Shown here: piece by piece, positions 18,479-27,405 of the stretch | How positions within the stretch are numbered: position 1 is the stretch's first letter | How the letters are laid out: each line of letters starts with the position of its first letter | From: Nocardioides scoriae | Lineage (GTDB): Bacteria > Actinomycetota > Actinomycetes > Propionibacteriales > Nocardioidaceae | Length of the DNA: 64,000 bases | Reading direction: 5' to 3' | Assembly (NCBI RefSeq): GCF_900104965.1 | Contig: NZ_LT629757.1 | Location: forward strand, 558,001 to 622,000 | The notes under the pieces: model-generated | Seen by the model: only the letters and a program-made list of their open reading frames with translations | Told to the model about the DNA's origin: nothing | Database searches by the model: none | Translations under genes and position numbers: made by a program

Positions 18479-18834
18479 TCGCAGGCGGGTCGCCACGGAA
18501 CGGACAGCGGTAATCCTGCGGCGGAACTGGCTAGCGCTGGGTGGCCGCGGGTTGCGGCTGAGCGAATCCGCCGTGCCCGAACCTCCGAGCCCCCTGCGCA
18601 GCGCGTGCGATCAACGAACCGGCCATCAGGGCCGCTGTCCGAGAGAAGCCCCAAACCACCTGTCCAGGAATTCGACGTGACCAGAGCATTCGGTACGACT
18701 TGTGGAACTGAGCACTTCCGGCAGTGACTTGCGTCTGCGTCTACGTTCGACCATCTCGCCAATTGGGACTGCTGTGTCGTGTAAGGAGCGTGTCGTAGGA
18801 GCGGGCCAACAGTGATCGCCTGCACCATTGCCGT
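18479..18834. other. Island intergenic region upstream of the OLD-UvrD pair
   Basis: About 355 nt with no convincing gene; short frames on both strands have no family features. CACCAT (18823-18828) ends 6 nt before the GTG of the OLD gene and may be a weak leaderless -10. Confidence 0.4.
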
Positions 18835-20631
18835 GTGCGACTACAGGGGATTAGGGCCGCCGGCTTTCGCAATCTTGCTGGCTGGATACCGATGGCAGGA
18901 CAACTGGCAGTTTTGGCAGGGGAGAACAACATCGGCAAGTCCAATGTGATCGACGCCTGCCGCCTGCTGTTCGATCCGGAAGCGGGACCCAAAGGTAGGC
19001 TCTGGATCACGGAGTCCGATTTCGCGCACGACGGCTACGGAACGCGGTCGGTGGATCAATTTGAGCTCGAAGCGGTTCTAACTGATCTCGACGAGCAAGA
19101 CTCCGCACGCCTTGTTACCTGCCTGGCGCCTTCCCTTGGCCCTCAAGCCGCACGGATGCGGTTACGCGTGAGCCTTCGGCCCAACGGTCGCATCGACTCC
19201 GAATGGCTTGGCGGCGATTCTAACCATCCGGACGTCGAAGCGTGGGCGCGCGAAGCCGTCACCTTTACTTACCTTCACCCACTGCGCGACGCAGCATCTG
19301 ACTTGCGTCCAGGCCGTGACAACCGCCTGTTGGCTCTGATCGGCGCGCTCGCGCCGGACGGGCACGCGGACCGGCAGACGATCGAGGGCATCGTTGGCCA
19401 GGCGAACGACGACCTCTTCAAAGTTGCGACACTGAATACGGCGAGGAGCCGCATCCAAGGCCGCCTCGCTGCCCTCACGGGCGCTAGCAGTCTCGCGCCG
19501 AAGTCAGACTTAGCTCTGGCCGATCCAAAATTCGACCGGATCGTTGTTGCGTTGCGAGCCCTTCTTGGTCAGACGTCACCGCTCGAACTGACGGAAAATG
19601 GATTGGGCTACAACAACCTGCTGTACATGAGCGTGTTGTTGGCCGCCCTCGAGCAGGACAGCGACGCATCACTACGGCTACTTCTAGTGGAGGAGCCAGA
19701 AGCACACCTTCACCCCCAACTCCAGGACCTGCTGATGCGTTACTTGGAGCAGCACACGGCCGACAGCGGTCACCAAGTCCTCGTGACAACTCACTCACCC
19801 AATTTCGCCAGCAGTGCTCGCGTAGAGCGGCTGACAATACTGCTGCGCGATCCTCGCACCCAGCAACTCGCTGCTCGCTCACCTGCGAGCTTCGGAATGT
19901 CCACTCGGTCGCTAAACCACCTCAGACGGTTTCTGGATGTCACCAAGTCCTCGCTGTTCTTCGCGCGCGCAGTTCTGATGGTGGAAGGCACTGCAGAACA
20001 ACTTCTAATCCCAATGATCGCCGAAAGTTTGGGGAGACCGCTTTCTCAGCACGGGGTGACCGTCGTCAACGTAGGAGGCGTCGCTTTCGGCCCGTTCATC
20101 GACCTGTTCGCCCCCGACCGACTAGCGGTGCGGTGCGCCCTCCTCTCGGACGCCGACCCCCCGAAGCAGGACCCAACGGAGGACCAGGATGCGGAGGAGG
20201 ACGCCGAAGAACAGGACCTTAAGGACGAGGCAGAAATGTCTGCAACGGCGGCCGCGCTGGCGGCTCGGGAAGGTGCAAATCTGCTCGTCCGGCTATCGAC
20301 GAAGACGCTCGAGTGGGACCTTGTCGCAGCCGGCAACTGGAACCTCGCAGTCGACGCGCTCGAACGGGTTAAGCCGCGCGTCGCGAAGCGCTTGCGTCGG
20401 GACTGCGAACGGCTAGGTCCTGACGAGCAGGCCGATGCTCTGCTGCTTAGCGTGTCTAATTGCAAAGGCCGCTTCGCACAGGAACTTGCGGACCTGCTGG
20501 GGGAGGGACGAGACCTGACGGTTCCTGACTACATTCGCGACGCGATCGAGTGGGTGACGAATGCTGAGGACGACGATCCACCCGTTGGGACCGCTGACGA
20601 GACCGACGATCCCGATGGTGCAGTCGTATGA
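18835..20631 (+). CDS. OLD-family ATP-dependent nuclease (GajA-like)
   Basis: A 598-residue protein with an ABC-type ATPase N-half and a TOPRIM nuclease C-half. Seen: GENNIGKS Walker A at residues 29-36, LLVEEPEAHLHP Walker B near 283-294, TTHSPNFAS switch histidine just after, then TOPRIM motifs VEGTAEQ near 383 and SDAD near 438-441, followed by an acidic linker (EDQDAEEDAEEQDLKDE). This is the layout of class 2 OLD nucleases such as GajA of the Gabija anti-phage system (about 580 residues), which nicks DNA when nucleotide levels fall. The start is GTG at 18835, beginning the LQGIRAAGFRNLAG strand. The stop overlaps the helicase start (ATGA), as in coupled two-gene defence units. Confidence 0.88.
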   Translation: MRLQGIRAAGFRNLAGWIPMAGQLAVLAGENNIGKSNVIDACRLLFDPEAGPKGRLWITESDFAHDGYGTRSVDQFELEAVLTDLDEQDSARLVTCLAPSLGPQAARMRLRVSLRPNGRIDSEWLGGDSNHPDVEAWAREAVTFTYLHPLRDAASDLRPGRDNRLLALIGALAPDGHADRQTIEGIVGQANDDLFKVATLNTARSRIQGRLAALTGASSLAPKSDLALADPKFDRIVVALRALLGQTSPLELTENGLGYNNLLYMSVLLAALEQDSDASLRLLLVEEPEAHLHPQLQDLLMRYLEQHTADSGHQVLVTTHSPNFASSARVERLTILLRDPRTQQLAARSPASFGMSTRSLNHLRRFLDVTKSSLFFARAVLMVEGTAEQLLIPMIAESLGRPLSQHGVTVVNVGGVAFGPFIDLFAPDRLAVRCALLSDADPPKQDPTEDQDAEEDAEEQDLKDEAEMSATAAALAAREGANLLVRLSTKTLEWDLVAAGNWNLAVDALERVKPRVAKRLRRDCERLGPDEQADALLLSVSNCKGRFAQELADLLGEGRDLTVPDYIRDAIEWVTNAEDDDPPVGTADETDDPDGAVV

Positions 20632-22364
20632 CTCATGACTTCGCGACGGCGTTGCATGAGCTCACGGAGCGACAACTCAAGGCCGTCGAACTGGAGCGCG
20701 ACATGTTCCTCGCCGCGTGCCCAGGCAGCGGCAAGACGCGAACGGCCGCAACCAGAGTCGGGCGGCTCATCCGGTCGGACGTTGCTGTTGCCGCGTGCTC
20801 CTACACAAACGTTGGCGTGGCAGCGATCCGTGACGTCATTACGAAGGAACTGGGCATTGTGCCCAACTCTCGCCACTTTATCGGGACGCTGCATCGATTT
20901 CTACTGAGGTATGTCACGTACCCGTTTGGCCACGTGCTCTTCAACGGCCCAACACTGAGACTTGTTCAGGACGAGTCCGCCCTCTGGCCCGTCCTCTTAG
21001 TCGATGGAGACGCCCGCAAGAGGATCTCCATCGCTAGTTTCCGGATGCGTCCAGATCGGTCCATGCGGTTGCAAAACTTGCCCCTAACCATCGGTTCGTC
21101 CCCGGAACAAGTCATGGAGTCATGTGCTGATGAGGCACGCGCACAGAAGATCAGGATGCTCCGAAGGGGACTGGTGAGCTTCGACGACGCCATGTACGTC
21201 GCTCTTCGCGTCCTGCAAACTCATCCGGCAATTGCCGCATCGGTCGCGCGCCGTTTCGCCGAACTGTTGATCGACGAGGCTCAAGACACCAGCGAACTCC
21301 AGCTGGCCTGCGTGCGGGAGATCGCAGATTCCGGCGGACTGGACTCGCTCACGCTCGTCGGTGACATTGAGCAGTCAATCAGTGCCTACACCGGCGCAAG
21401 CGCGGAAGGGTGCGAGGCCCTCGCGACGCATCGAGGACTCACGCGCATCGATCTAGTTGAGAATCACCGATCGTCGCAGAAGATCTGCAATGTTGCCGTC
21501 CACTTCTGCAGCCGAACGACACCAGATGTCGCGGTCGGTCCGGATGCTTCGCATCCCGTCGAGCCTGAACTCCTGGTGTACGACCCCAGGGACGCCCGAA
21601 CCGTCCTGCCTCGGTTCGAATCGCGCCTTGCGGAGTTGGGCGAAGACCTGCGCGACGCTGCAGTTTTGGCACGGAGCAACAAGCTTTGCGACGAGATCAA
21701 CGGCGTCGCACTCGTTGTAGACATCGCACCTCGGCCGCTATTGCTCGGCAGAGCGGTGGCCGCCGTGCGTGGCTCCGGCACCCTCAGCCGCAGTGACGTC
21801 GAACTAGTCGAGCGGCTTCTGTGCTTTGCGGCTCATGGACACGAGGACGTGAGCGCCCTGCAAGATCGACGCGAATTGCGATCTGGCGTCATGTGCCTTC
21901 TTCGCGCGGCACCGGAACTCGACACCGACCTCCGCGCCTGGATCCGAGCCGCGTCACGAACGCTGGATCAGGTCACCGCAACCCTCGTCGCCACTCCAGC
22001 AAAGACAGGCGGACAAGTCCTGCGGTCCGCAGCCGGCCAAGAAGGCCACGTGGCGAGACAATTCTTCACCCCGCAGCCAGCCACCCTGTCAGCCCAGACA
22101 GTGCACGACATCAAAGGTGAATCCCGAGGAGCCACCCTTGTCGTCATTGACAAGACGCGTGGTCGAGCGCGGGGCCAAAGCTCCTTGTGGGCTCAGCCGC
22201 TACTTGGCGAGGCGGTCGCCCCCGAGGACGCAGAGGAACTGCGCATCGCCTACGTCGCACTGACGCGAGCCCGCCGCTACAGCGCCGTGGCGATCCCGAA
22301 CGACTGCCCCGAAGACATCATCGGCGCTTTCAAAGCGGTCGGGTTTCGCCTCCGCAACTCCTGA
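20628..22364 (+). CDS. UvrD/Rep-family SF1 helicase (GajB-like)
   Basis: A 578-residue helicase with the full SF1A motif set: Q-motif region ELTERQLKAVE, motif I ACPGSGKT (residues 30-37), motif Ia AACSYTNVGVAAI, motif II LLIDEAQD (216-220), motif III LVGDIEQSI, motif IV VENHRSSQKI, motif V VHDIKGESRGATLVV and motif VI YVALTRARRY. GajB is about 490 residues, so this one carries 80-odd extra residues, mainly between motifs IV and V. It overlaps the OLD gene by 4 nt. In Gabija, GajB binds the GajA tetramer and its DNA-driven ATPase activity triggers the nuclease; the same role is inferred here. Confidence 0.88.
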   Translation: MTHDFATALHELTERQLKAVELERDMFLAACPGSGKTRTAATRVGRLIRSDVAVAACSYTNVGVAAIRDVITKELGIVPNSRHFIGTLHRFLLRYVTYPFGHVLFNGPTLRLVQDESALWPVLLVDGDARKRISIASFRMRPDRSMRLQNLPLTIGSSPEQVMESCADEARAQKIRMLRRGLVSFDDAMYVALRVLQTHPAIAASVARRFAELLIDEAQDTSELQLACVREIADSGGLDSLTLVGDIEQSISAYTGASAEGCEALATHRGLTRIDLVENHRSSQKICNVAVHFCSRTTPDVAVGPDASHPVEPELLVYDPRDARTVLPRFESRLAELGEDLRDAAVLARSNKLCDEINGVALVVDIAPRPLLLGRAVAAVRGSGTLSRSDVELVERLLCFAAHGHEDVSALQDRRELRSGVMCLLRAAPELDTDLRAWIRAASRTLDQVTATLVATPAKTGGQVLRSAAGQEGHVARQFFTPQPATLSAQTVHDIKGESRGATLVVIDKTRGRARGQSSLWAQPLLGEAVAPEDAEELRIAYVALTRARRYSAVAIPNDCPEDIIGAFKAVGFRLRNS

Positions 22365-22932
22365 GCTCCACGCTCTGCGCCGTGCTGGTTGAGGATACGG
22401 CAGTTCAGGACATACGAGGTGATCTGCCGTGGCCAGGCAAACGACGGCAGCGCCTACCCTGACGGAGCCCGTGAACCAGGCAGTCGACGACCCTCAGCGT
22501 GGCGATCGGCTCGTGCCTCCGTCGGCGACCAAACGCGAAGTCGCTCGCCCAGACCGAGGAGTTGATGGCGACTCTCGACCCAAAACGGGACGTAGGGTCC
22601 AAGCGTCACGTCGTCCCACGATTCATTCTCAAACGAAGAAGCCGTCGCTTGGATCGCAGGACACACATTTAACCCATCACTAAAGGGAATGCGCCTGCGG
22701 AGGCTAGAGCCGTTGGCCATCTTCGATGGCGGCAGCCGCCCTTATCAGAACTTCCACATCACTGACCGCCGCCGACCAGTCCGGCTCGACAGGACGACCC
22801 GCCTCGAACGGACGGCGCCGACCTGAGGCTCACACTTTCGCATCGCACAGTCCAGCGTCTTGAGCTTGCTCACCCGCGTCTTTGTGGGCGGGGTGTCGCA
22901 GGTATGACCCACCTGTTCTCCCCGAACGCACG
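22365..22932. other. Right-hand island border without a clear gene
   Basis: About 570 nt between the helicase and glnA. An 84-codon frame (22429-22683) and a 45-codon ATG frame (22689-22826, AAAGGGA just before it) are possible but show no known features. Composition is mixed, suggesting old junction debris. I see no tRNA, integrase or direct repeat matching the left border. Confidence 0.4.
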
Positions 22933-22971
22933 ACACCCCCGACCGACTGCAGCGGAGTCGTCCGGGGGTGT
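22933..22971 (-). terminator. glnA terminator candidate
   Basis: Arms 22933-22947 and 22957-22971 pair over 15 positions with a mismatch near the middle, starting from ACACCCCCG/CGGGGGTGT. The structure lies 87 nt after the glnA stop in glnA orientation. Confidence 0.6.
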
Positions 22972-23057
22972 GGTGCGAGGTCGCACGAGGCGACCGACGG
23001 CACAGGGTGACGAGACGGGCCCGACCGGCGTACCGGCCGAGCCCGTCTGGGCGTCAC

Positions 23058-24476
23058 TCAGATGTCGTAGTACAGCTCGAACTCGTGCGGGTGCGGCCGC
23101 AGCTGCACGGGCAGGATCTCCTGGGTGCGCTTGAAGTCGATCCAGGTCTCGATCAGGTCGGGGGTGAACACGTTGCCCTCGGTGAGGAACTCGTGGTCGC
23201 GCTCGAGGTTGTCGAGCACCGCGTTGAGCGAGGTCGGGACCTGGTTGATCTCGGCCATCTCGTCCGGCGGCAGCTCGTAGATGTCCTTGTCGATCGGGTC
23301 GGACGGCTCGATCTTGTTCTTGATGCCGTCGAGGCCGGCCAGCAGCAGCGCCGAGAAGGCGAGGTAGGGGTTGGCCGACGGGTCGGGGCAGCGGAACTCG
23401 ATGCGCTTGGCCTTGGGGTTGGCGCCCGTGATCGGGATGCGCACGCAGGCCGAGCGGTTGCGCTGGCTGTAGACCAGCGAGATCGGGGCCTCGAAACCGG
23501 GGACCAGGCGGTGGTAGGAGTTCACCGTCGGGTTGGTGAAGGCCAGCAGCGACGGGGCGTGCTTGAGGATGCCGCCGATGTAGTAGCGGGCCATGTCGGA
23601 CAGGCCGGCGTACCCGGTCTCGTCGTAGAACAGCGGCTCGCCGTTGTTCCAGATCGACTGGTGGACGTGCATGCCGGAGCCGTTGTCGCCGAAGATCGGC
23701 TTGGGCATGAAGGTCGCGGTCTTGCCGTTGCGCCAAGCGACGTTCTTCACGAGGTACTTGAACTTCATGACGTCGTCGGCGGCCTTGAGCAGCTCGTCGA
23801 ACTTGTAGTTGATCTCGGCCTGGCCGGCGGTGCCGACCTCGTGGTGGGCGCGCTCGACCTGGAGGCCGGACTTCTCCAGCTCGATGACCATCTCGTCGCG
23901 GAGCTCGCCGAAGTGGTCGTACGGCGCGACGGGGAAGTAGCCGCCCTTGTACTTGACCTTGTAGCCGCGGTTGTTGTCCTCGGAGCCGGAGTTCCAGGCG
24001 CCGGCCTCGGAGTCGATCTCGTAGAAGCCGGTGTTGGCCTTGGTCTCGAACCGGACGTTGTCGAAGACGTAGAACTCGGCCTCGGGGGCGAAGTAGGCGG
24101 TGTCGCCGACGCCGGTGCTGGCCAGGTAGGCCATCGCCTTGCGCGCGATGTTGCGCGGGTCGCGGGAGTAGGCCTCGCCGGTGATCGGGTCGTGGATGAA
24201 GAAGTTGACCACGAGGGTCTTGGCCACGCGGAAGGGGTCGATGTACGCCGTGGTCGGGTCCGGGAACAGCGACATGTCGGACTCGTGGATCGCCTGGAAG
24301 CCGCGGATCGAGGACCCGTCGAAGCTCAGGCCGTCGTCGAACACCGACTGGTCGAAGGAGGACACCGGCACCGTGAAGTGCTGCATCACACCGGGCAGGT
24401 CACAGAAGCGGACGTCGACCATCTCGACGCCCTCGTCCTTCACGTACTTCAGCAGCTCTTCGCTGTTGTTGAACAT
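23058..24476 (-). CDS. glnA: Glutamine synthetase type I
   Basis: Main ammonia-assimilating enzyme, 472 residues. Motifs: FDGSSIRGF (residues about 52-60), AEFYVFD (catalytic glutamates), [10 protein letters not shown] in the ATP/glutamate site, NRSACVRIP with the catalytic arginines, and [26 protein letters not shown] places the adenylylation tyrosine at about residue 400, so it is a GSI-beta enzyme controlled by GlnE (1-2445). The ATG at 24476 has GGAGG 5-10 nt upstream; the longer upstream frame is untranslated leader. A four-element GlnR box lies 94-131 nt upstream. It converges with glnE, now separated by the accessory region. Confidence 0.97.
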   Translation of the reverse strand: MFNNSEELLKYVKDEGVEMVDVRFCDLPGVMQHFTVPVSSFDQSVFDDGLSFDGSSIRGFQAIHESDMSLFPDPTTAYIDPFRVAKTLVVNFFIHDPITGEAYSRDPRNIARKAMAYLASTGVGDTAYFAPEAEFYVFDNVRFETKANTGFYEIDSEAGAWNSGSEDNNRGYKVKYKGGYFPVAPYDHFGELRDEMVIELEKSGLQVERAHHEVGTAGQAEINYKFDELLKAADDVMKFKYLVKNVAWRNGKTATFMPKPIFGDNGSGMHVHQSIWNNGEPLFYDETGYAGLSDMARYYIGGILKHAPSLLAFTNPTVNSYHRLVPGFEAPISLVYSQRNRSACVRIPITGANPKAKRIEFRCPDPSANPYLAFSALLLAGLDGIKNKIEPSDPIDKDIYELPPDEMAEINQVPTSLNAVLDNLERDHEFLTEGNVFTPDLIETWIDFKRTQEILPVQLRPHPHEFELYYDI

Positions 24477-24553
24477 CAGTCCTCCTTGGCCGCCCGCGCG
24501 ACCGCGTGGATGGGGTGAGCGCACGCCAGCAGCACTGCTGGCGCGACGACGCG

Positions 24554-24607
24554 AACCTACGTACGGGCCGTTGCACGACCGTATCGAGTTTGTTTCGCGC
24601 GTGTTAC
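24554..24607 (-). promoter_or_regulatory. GlnR operator and -10 element of glnA
   Basis: Read on the minus strand: GTAAC, GAAAC, GATAC, GCAAC, each separated by exactly 6 nt (24607 down to 24570). This is the full a1-b1-a2-b2 GlnR box of actinobacteria. TAGGTT (24559-24554) follows after 10 nt. The leader to the ATG is then about 70 nt and carries the Shine-Dalgarno sequence. Confidence 0.88.
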
Positions 24608-24669
24608 ACAGGCCACTCCCTGGACCCGCCACCACGGGCCTGCCCCGGCGCCGCCGCGGGCGGGCTCGC

Positions 24670-24675
24670 TAGGCT
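24670..24675 (+). promoter_or_regulatory. Leaderless -10 of the RDD gene
   Basis: TAGGCT ends 6 nt before the GTG at 24682, and no Shine-Dalgarno sequence is present. It faces away from the glnA promoter. Confidence 0.6.
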
Positions 24676-24681
24676 CGCACC

Positions 24682-25068
24682 GTGCCTGACTACGCCTCCT
24701 GGGGGCGCCGCATCCTCGCCCTGCTCATCGACTGGGTGGCCGCCACCCTGGTGACGGCGGGGCTGGTCGGGTTCGGCCGCTACCTCGAGGACCCGAACTC
24801 CGGCTGGTGGGTCCTCGGCGTCTTCCTCGTCGAGGTCACCTTCTTCACCGCCGTGCTCGGAGGGTCCTTCGGCCAGGTCGCGACCGGGGTGCGGGTGCTG
24901 CGCACCGACGGCCGGCCGCTGCCCTTCATCCCGGCGCTGGTGCGGACCTTCCTCATCTGCCTCGTCGTGCCGCCCATGGTCTTCCAGTCGACGACCGGGC
25001 GCGGCCTGCACGACCTGTGGACCGGCTCCGCGGCGTACGCCCGGCCCCGGCGGACGCCGACGGCCTGA
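24682..25068 (+). CDS. RDD-family membrane protein
   Basis: A 128-residue membrane protein. An RDD domain is evident: GRRILALLIDWVAATLV (Arg and Asp of the family name at residues 8-17), a second span VLGVFLVEVTFFTAVLGGSFGQ, the GVRVLRTDGRPLPF loop, and a third span ALVRTFLICLVVPPMVF ending GRGLHDLWTGSAAY. Function unknown; some RDD proteins act in sodium tolerance. A RDD gene sits in the same place beside glnA in other actinobacteria. Its last 116 nt overlap the end of the convergent gene 24953-25549. Confidence 0.85.
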   Translation: MPDYASWGRRILALLIDWVAATLVTAGLVGFGRYLEDPNSGWWVLGVFLVEVTFFTAVLGGSFGQVATGVRVLRTDGRPLPFIPALVRTFLICLVVPPMVFQSTTGRGLHDLWTGSAAYARPRRTPTA

Positions 25069-25549
25069 CCTCCCAGGTCACCACCAGCTGCTCGCCCGGC
25101 GGCGTCGCTCGCCACGCGGCCAGCAGCTCCTCGAGCCGGGCCTCGACGGCCACGACCTGCGCGGGGCGCAGCAGCGTCGCGAGCCGCTCCCGGTGGAGCC
25201 GGCCGTCGTGCCCGACGCACGCCGCCGACGACTCCGACAGCGCGACGTCGTCGTGGCCCTGGTCGCGGAGCCGCTGCGTGCGTCGTCGGTCCTGGAGCGG
25301 CCTACGGTCGGGCGGCGGCGGGGCGAAGAAGCCGCCGAGGTCGCTCCCGGCGGCCAGCTGGCCGTAGATCCCCAGCGGCAGTCCGAGGGCCTGCTCCACG
25401 GCGAGGTGGACCAGGTCGTGGGGCACATCGACGGAGCCGGACCCCACCCCCACCCGGGGTGGCACGTCGGCCCCGCGGTCGCGCGCGCCGTGGCGACGCA
25501 GCCTGATCAGGTAGCGGCGTGCGCCGTCGCGCTGGAAGACGACCTCCAC
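24953..25549 (-). CDS. Conserved hypothetical protein overlapping the RDD gene
   Basis: A 198-residue protein that I do not recognise. The N-terminal half looks like a real fold (MEVVFQRDGARRYLIRLRRHG, then VPHDLVHLAVEQALGLPLGIYGQLAAGSDLGGFF), and a second part has HDGRLHRERLATLLRPAQVVAVEARLEELLAAW. The arginine/glycine-rich last 40 residues read through the 3' end of the RDD gene on the other strand and may be a non-functional tail. A TAGCCT -10 sits 6 nt before the GTG at 25549, which supports both expression and this start. Confidence 0.65.
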   Translation of the reverse strand: MEVVFQRDGARRYLIRLRRHGARDRGADVPPRVGVGSGSVDVPHDLVHLAVEQALGLPLGIYGQLAAGSDLGGFFAPPPPDRRPLQDRRRTQRLRDQGHDDVALSESSAACVGHDGRLHRERLATLLRPAQVVAVEARLEELLAAWRATPPGEQLVVTWEVRPSASAGAGRTPRSRSTGRAGRARSSTGRPWAARRGR

Positions 25550-25555
25550 GTCGCC

Positions 25556-25561
25556 AGGCTA
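25556..25561 (-). promoter_or_regulatory. Leaderless -10 of the 24953-25549 gene
   Basis: TAGCCT on the minus strand, 6 nt before the GTG at 25549. Confidence 0.6.
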
Positions 25562-25604
25562 GGCGTGCCTGGCGCGTGCGAGCGAGCAGTTTTCGCGGCC
25601 TCGG

Positions 25605-26333
25605 TCAGCGACCGCGCATGTTGCCGCGCATGCCCTTCATCGAGGTCGGCACCGGTCCCTTGGGCATCGCCACGGCCGAGCGGTTGGCGTCGATGGCCTT
25701 GATGCGGGCCAGGACGTCGGTCATCTGCGCGGGCTTGAGGTCCTTGCCGAGCTTCTGGACGTGCTTGGTGAGCTTGCCGAGGGGCACCTGGCCGGGCTCG
25801 TAGCCCACGACGACCTCGTGGATCGGGACCTCGCGGACCACCCGCTCGTGGCGGCGGCGCTCGGCGGTCAGCAGCGGGCGGAGGCGGTTGGGGTTGCCCT
25901 CGCCGATCAGCACGATGCCGGGGCGACCCACGACCCGGGTGACGACGTCCTGCTGCTTGGTGACCGCGACGCCGGCGTCGGTCTTCCAGCCGCGGCGCAG
26001 CATGCTGAGCGCGGCGGCGGCGGCACCGGGCCGGCCCTCGATCTGGGCCAGGGCGGCGGCCTGGGCGCGACGACCGAAGACGATCAGGGTGGCCAGCAGG
26101 CCGACCAGGACGCCGAAGACGATCGGGAACACCAGCGAGCTGCGGAAGACCAGCAGCATCACCGCGAAGCCGGCGAGGAACCCCAGCGCGAAGGTGCCGA
26201 GGAGGATCAGCCCGATCTTGGGATCGGACTTCTTGGTCATGGTGTAGCTCTGCCGGATCTGCTTGATCCGCCCCGGCTTGTCGGGGTCCTTGACCTTCTT
26301 CGCCTTCGGCTTCTTCTCGGTCTTGCTCGCCAT
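25605..26333 (-). CDS. DUF4191 membrane protein
   Basis: A 242-residue protein of the actinobacterial DUF4191 family (the counterpart of Rv2219). A lysine-rich start (MASKTEKKPKAKKVK) is followed by RIKQIRQSYTMTKKSDPKIG, two close membrane spans (LILLGTFALGFLAGFAVMLLVF and FPIVFGVLVGLLATLIVF), and a cytoplasmic domain with QIEGRPGAAAAALSMLRRGW and RPGIVLIGEG. Function unknown. The ATG at 26333 begins at the family's usual first residue; an in-frame ATG at 26375 would add 14 residues. It lies downstream of lipA on the same strand after a 66-nt gap. Confidence 0.88.
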   Translation of the reverse strand: MASKTEKKPKAKKVKDPDKPGRIKQIRQSYTMTKKSDPKIGLILLGTFALGFLAGFAVMLLVFRSSLVFPIVFGVLVGLLATLIVFGRRAQAAALAQIEGRPGAAAAALSMLRRGWKTDAGVAVTKQQDVVTRVVGRPGIVLIGEGNPNRLRPLLTAERRRHERVVREVPIHEVVVGYEPGQVPLGKLTKHVQKLGKDLKPAQMTDVLARIKAIDANRSAVAMPKGPVPTSMKGMRGNMRGR

Positions 26334-26399
26334 GCGCGGTGCCTTCGTCAGGTGGGTCGGGTGGCCGTCTGCCATCCTCTCAGACGCGGCCGGGTGGGG

Positions 26400-27335
26400 T
26401 CAGGACGCGGTGGCCCGGGCCTCGATGGCCTGCTGGTAGAGCCGGCCCGCGCGGTACGACGAGCGCACGAGCGGCCCGCTCAGCACGCCGGCGAAGCCGA
26501 TCTCCTCGGCCTCGGCCGTCATCTCGACGAACTCCTCGGGCTTGACCCAGCGCTCGACGGGATGGTGGCGCGGGGAGGGGCGGAGGTACTGGGTGATGGT
26601 GATGAGCTCGCAGCCGGCCGCGTGCAGGTCGACCAGCGCCTGGTGGATCTCCTCGCGGGTCTCGCCCATGCCGAGGATCAGGTTGGACTTGGTGACCAGG
26701 CCGAACTCGCGGGCCTGCGTGATCACGTCGAGCGACCGCTCGTAGGTGAAGGCGGGGCGGATCCGCTTGAAGATGCGCGGCACGGTCTCGACGTTGTGCG
26801 CGAGCACCTCGGGACGGCTCTCGAAAACCTCGCGCAGCAGCTCGGGGCGGCCGTTGAAGTCGGGGATGAGGTTCTCCACGCCGGTGCCGGGGTTGAGCTC
26901 GTGGATCTGCTTGACGGTCTCGGCGTACAGCCACGCGCCGCCGTCGGGCAGGTCGTCGCGGGCGACACCGGTGATGGTCGCGTAGCGCAGGCCCATCGTC
27001 TGGACCGACTCGGCGACGCGGCGGGGCTCGTCGCGGTCGAGCGCCTGCGGCTTGCCGGTGTCGATCTGGCAGAAGTCGCAGCGGCGGGTGCACTGGTCGC
27101 CGCCGATGAGGAACGTCGCCTCGCGGTCCTCCCAGCACTCGTAGATGTTGGGACAGCCGGCTTCCTGGCAGACGGTGTGCAGGCCCTCGGACTTCACGAG
27201 CTTCTGCAGCTCGGTGTACTGGGGGCCCATCTTGGCGCGCGTCTTGATCCACTCGGGCTTGCGCTCGATGGGGGTCTCGGCGTTGCGCGCCTCGAGTCGG
27301 AGGAGCTTGCGGCCTTCGGGCAGTACCTGGGTCAC
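26400..27335 (-). CDS. lipA: Lipoyl synthase
   Basis: Radical SAM enzyme that inserts two sulfurs into octanoyl groups on lipoyl domains, such as those of the E2 protein at 32599-34431. It has both iron-sulfur sites: auxiliary cluster C56-x4-C61-x5-C67 ([13 protein letters not shown]) and radical SAM C82-x3-C86-x2-C89 (CTRRCDFC). The C-terminal RSSYRAG supplies the serine ligand. The GTG at 27335 gives 311 residues and places the start 9 residues before the conserved [15 protein letters not shown] -10 is 6 nt upstream, so an earlier GTG at 27368 is upstream of the transcript start and is rejected. Confidence 0.95.
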   Translation of the reverse strand: MTQVLPEGRKLLRLEARNAETPIERKPEWIKTRAKMGPQYTELQKLVKSEGLHTVCQEAGCPNIYECWEDREATFLIGGDQCTRRCDFCQIDTGKPQALDRDEPRRVAESVQTMGLRYATITGVARDDLPDGGAWLYAETVKQIHELNPGTGVENLIPDFNGRPELLREVFESRPEVLAHNVETVPRIFKRIRPAFTYERSLDVITQAREFGLVTKSNLILGMGETREEIHQALVDLHAAGCELITITQYLRPSPRHHPVERWVKPEEFVEMTAEAEEIGFAGVLSGPLVRSSYRAGRLYQQAIEARATAS

Positions 27336-27341
27336 CTCCTC

Positions 27342-27347
27342 AGCGTA
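27342..27347 (-). promoter_or_regulatory. Leaderless -10 of lipA
   Basis: TACGCT on the minus strand, 6 nt before the GTG at 27335. The GAGGAG between them abuts the start codon, too close for Shine-Dalgarno pairing. Confidence 0.6.
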
Positions 27348-27405
27348 CGTCGGTGACGCAGGTCTCACCGACCCGGCGCCGTGCGCGGGGGAGGGACGAG
27401 GCGGC

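Noticed and set aside
22429-22826. Small genes (84 and 45 codons) right of the helicase
   Set aside because: No conserved motif and poor codon bias. Kept only as a note in the intergenic description.
25605-26375. Start of the DUF4191 gene at 26375
   Set aside because: The extra 14 residues do not match the family, whose members begin with the MASK-type lysine-rich segment. GAGAGG directly abuts that ATG, too close to work.
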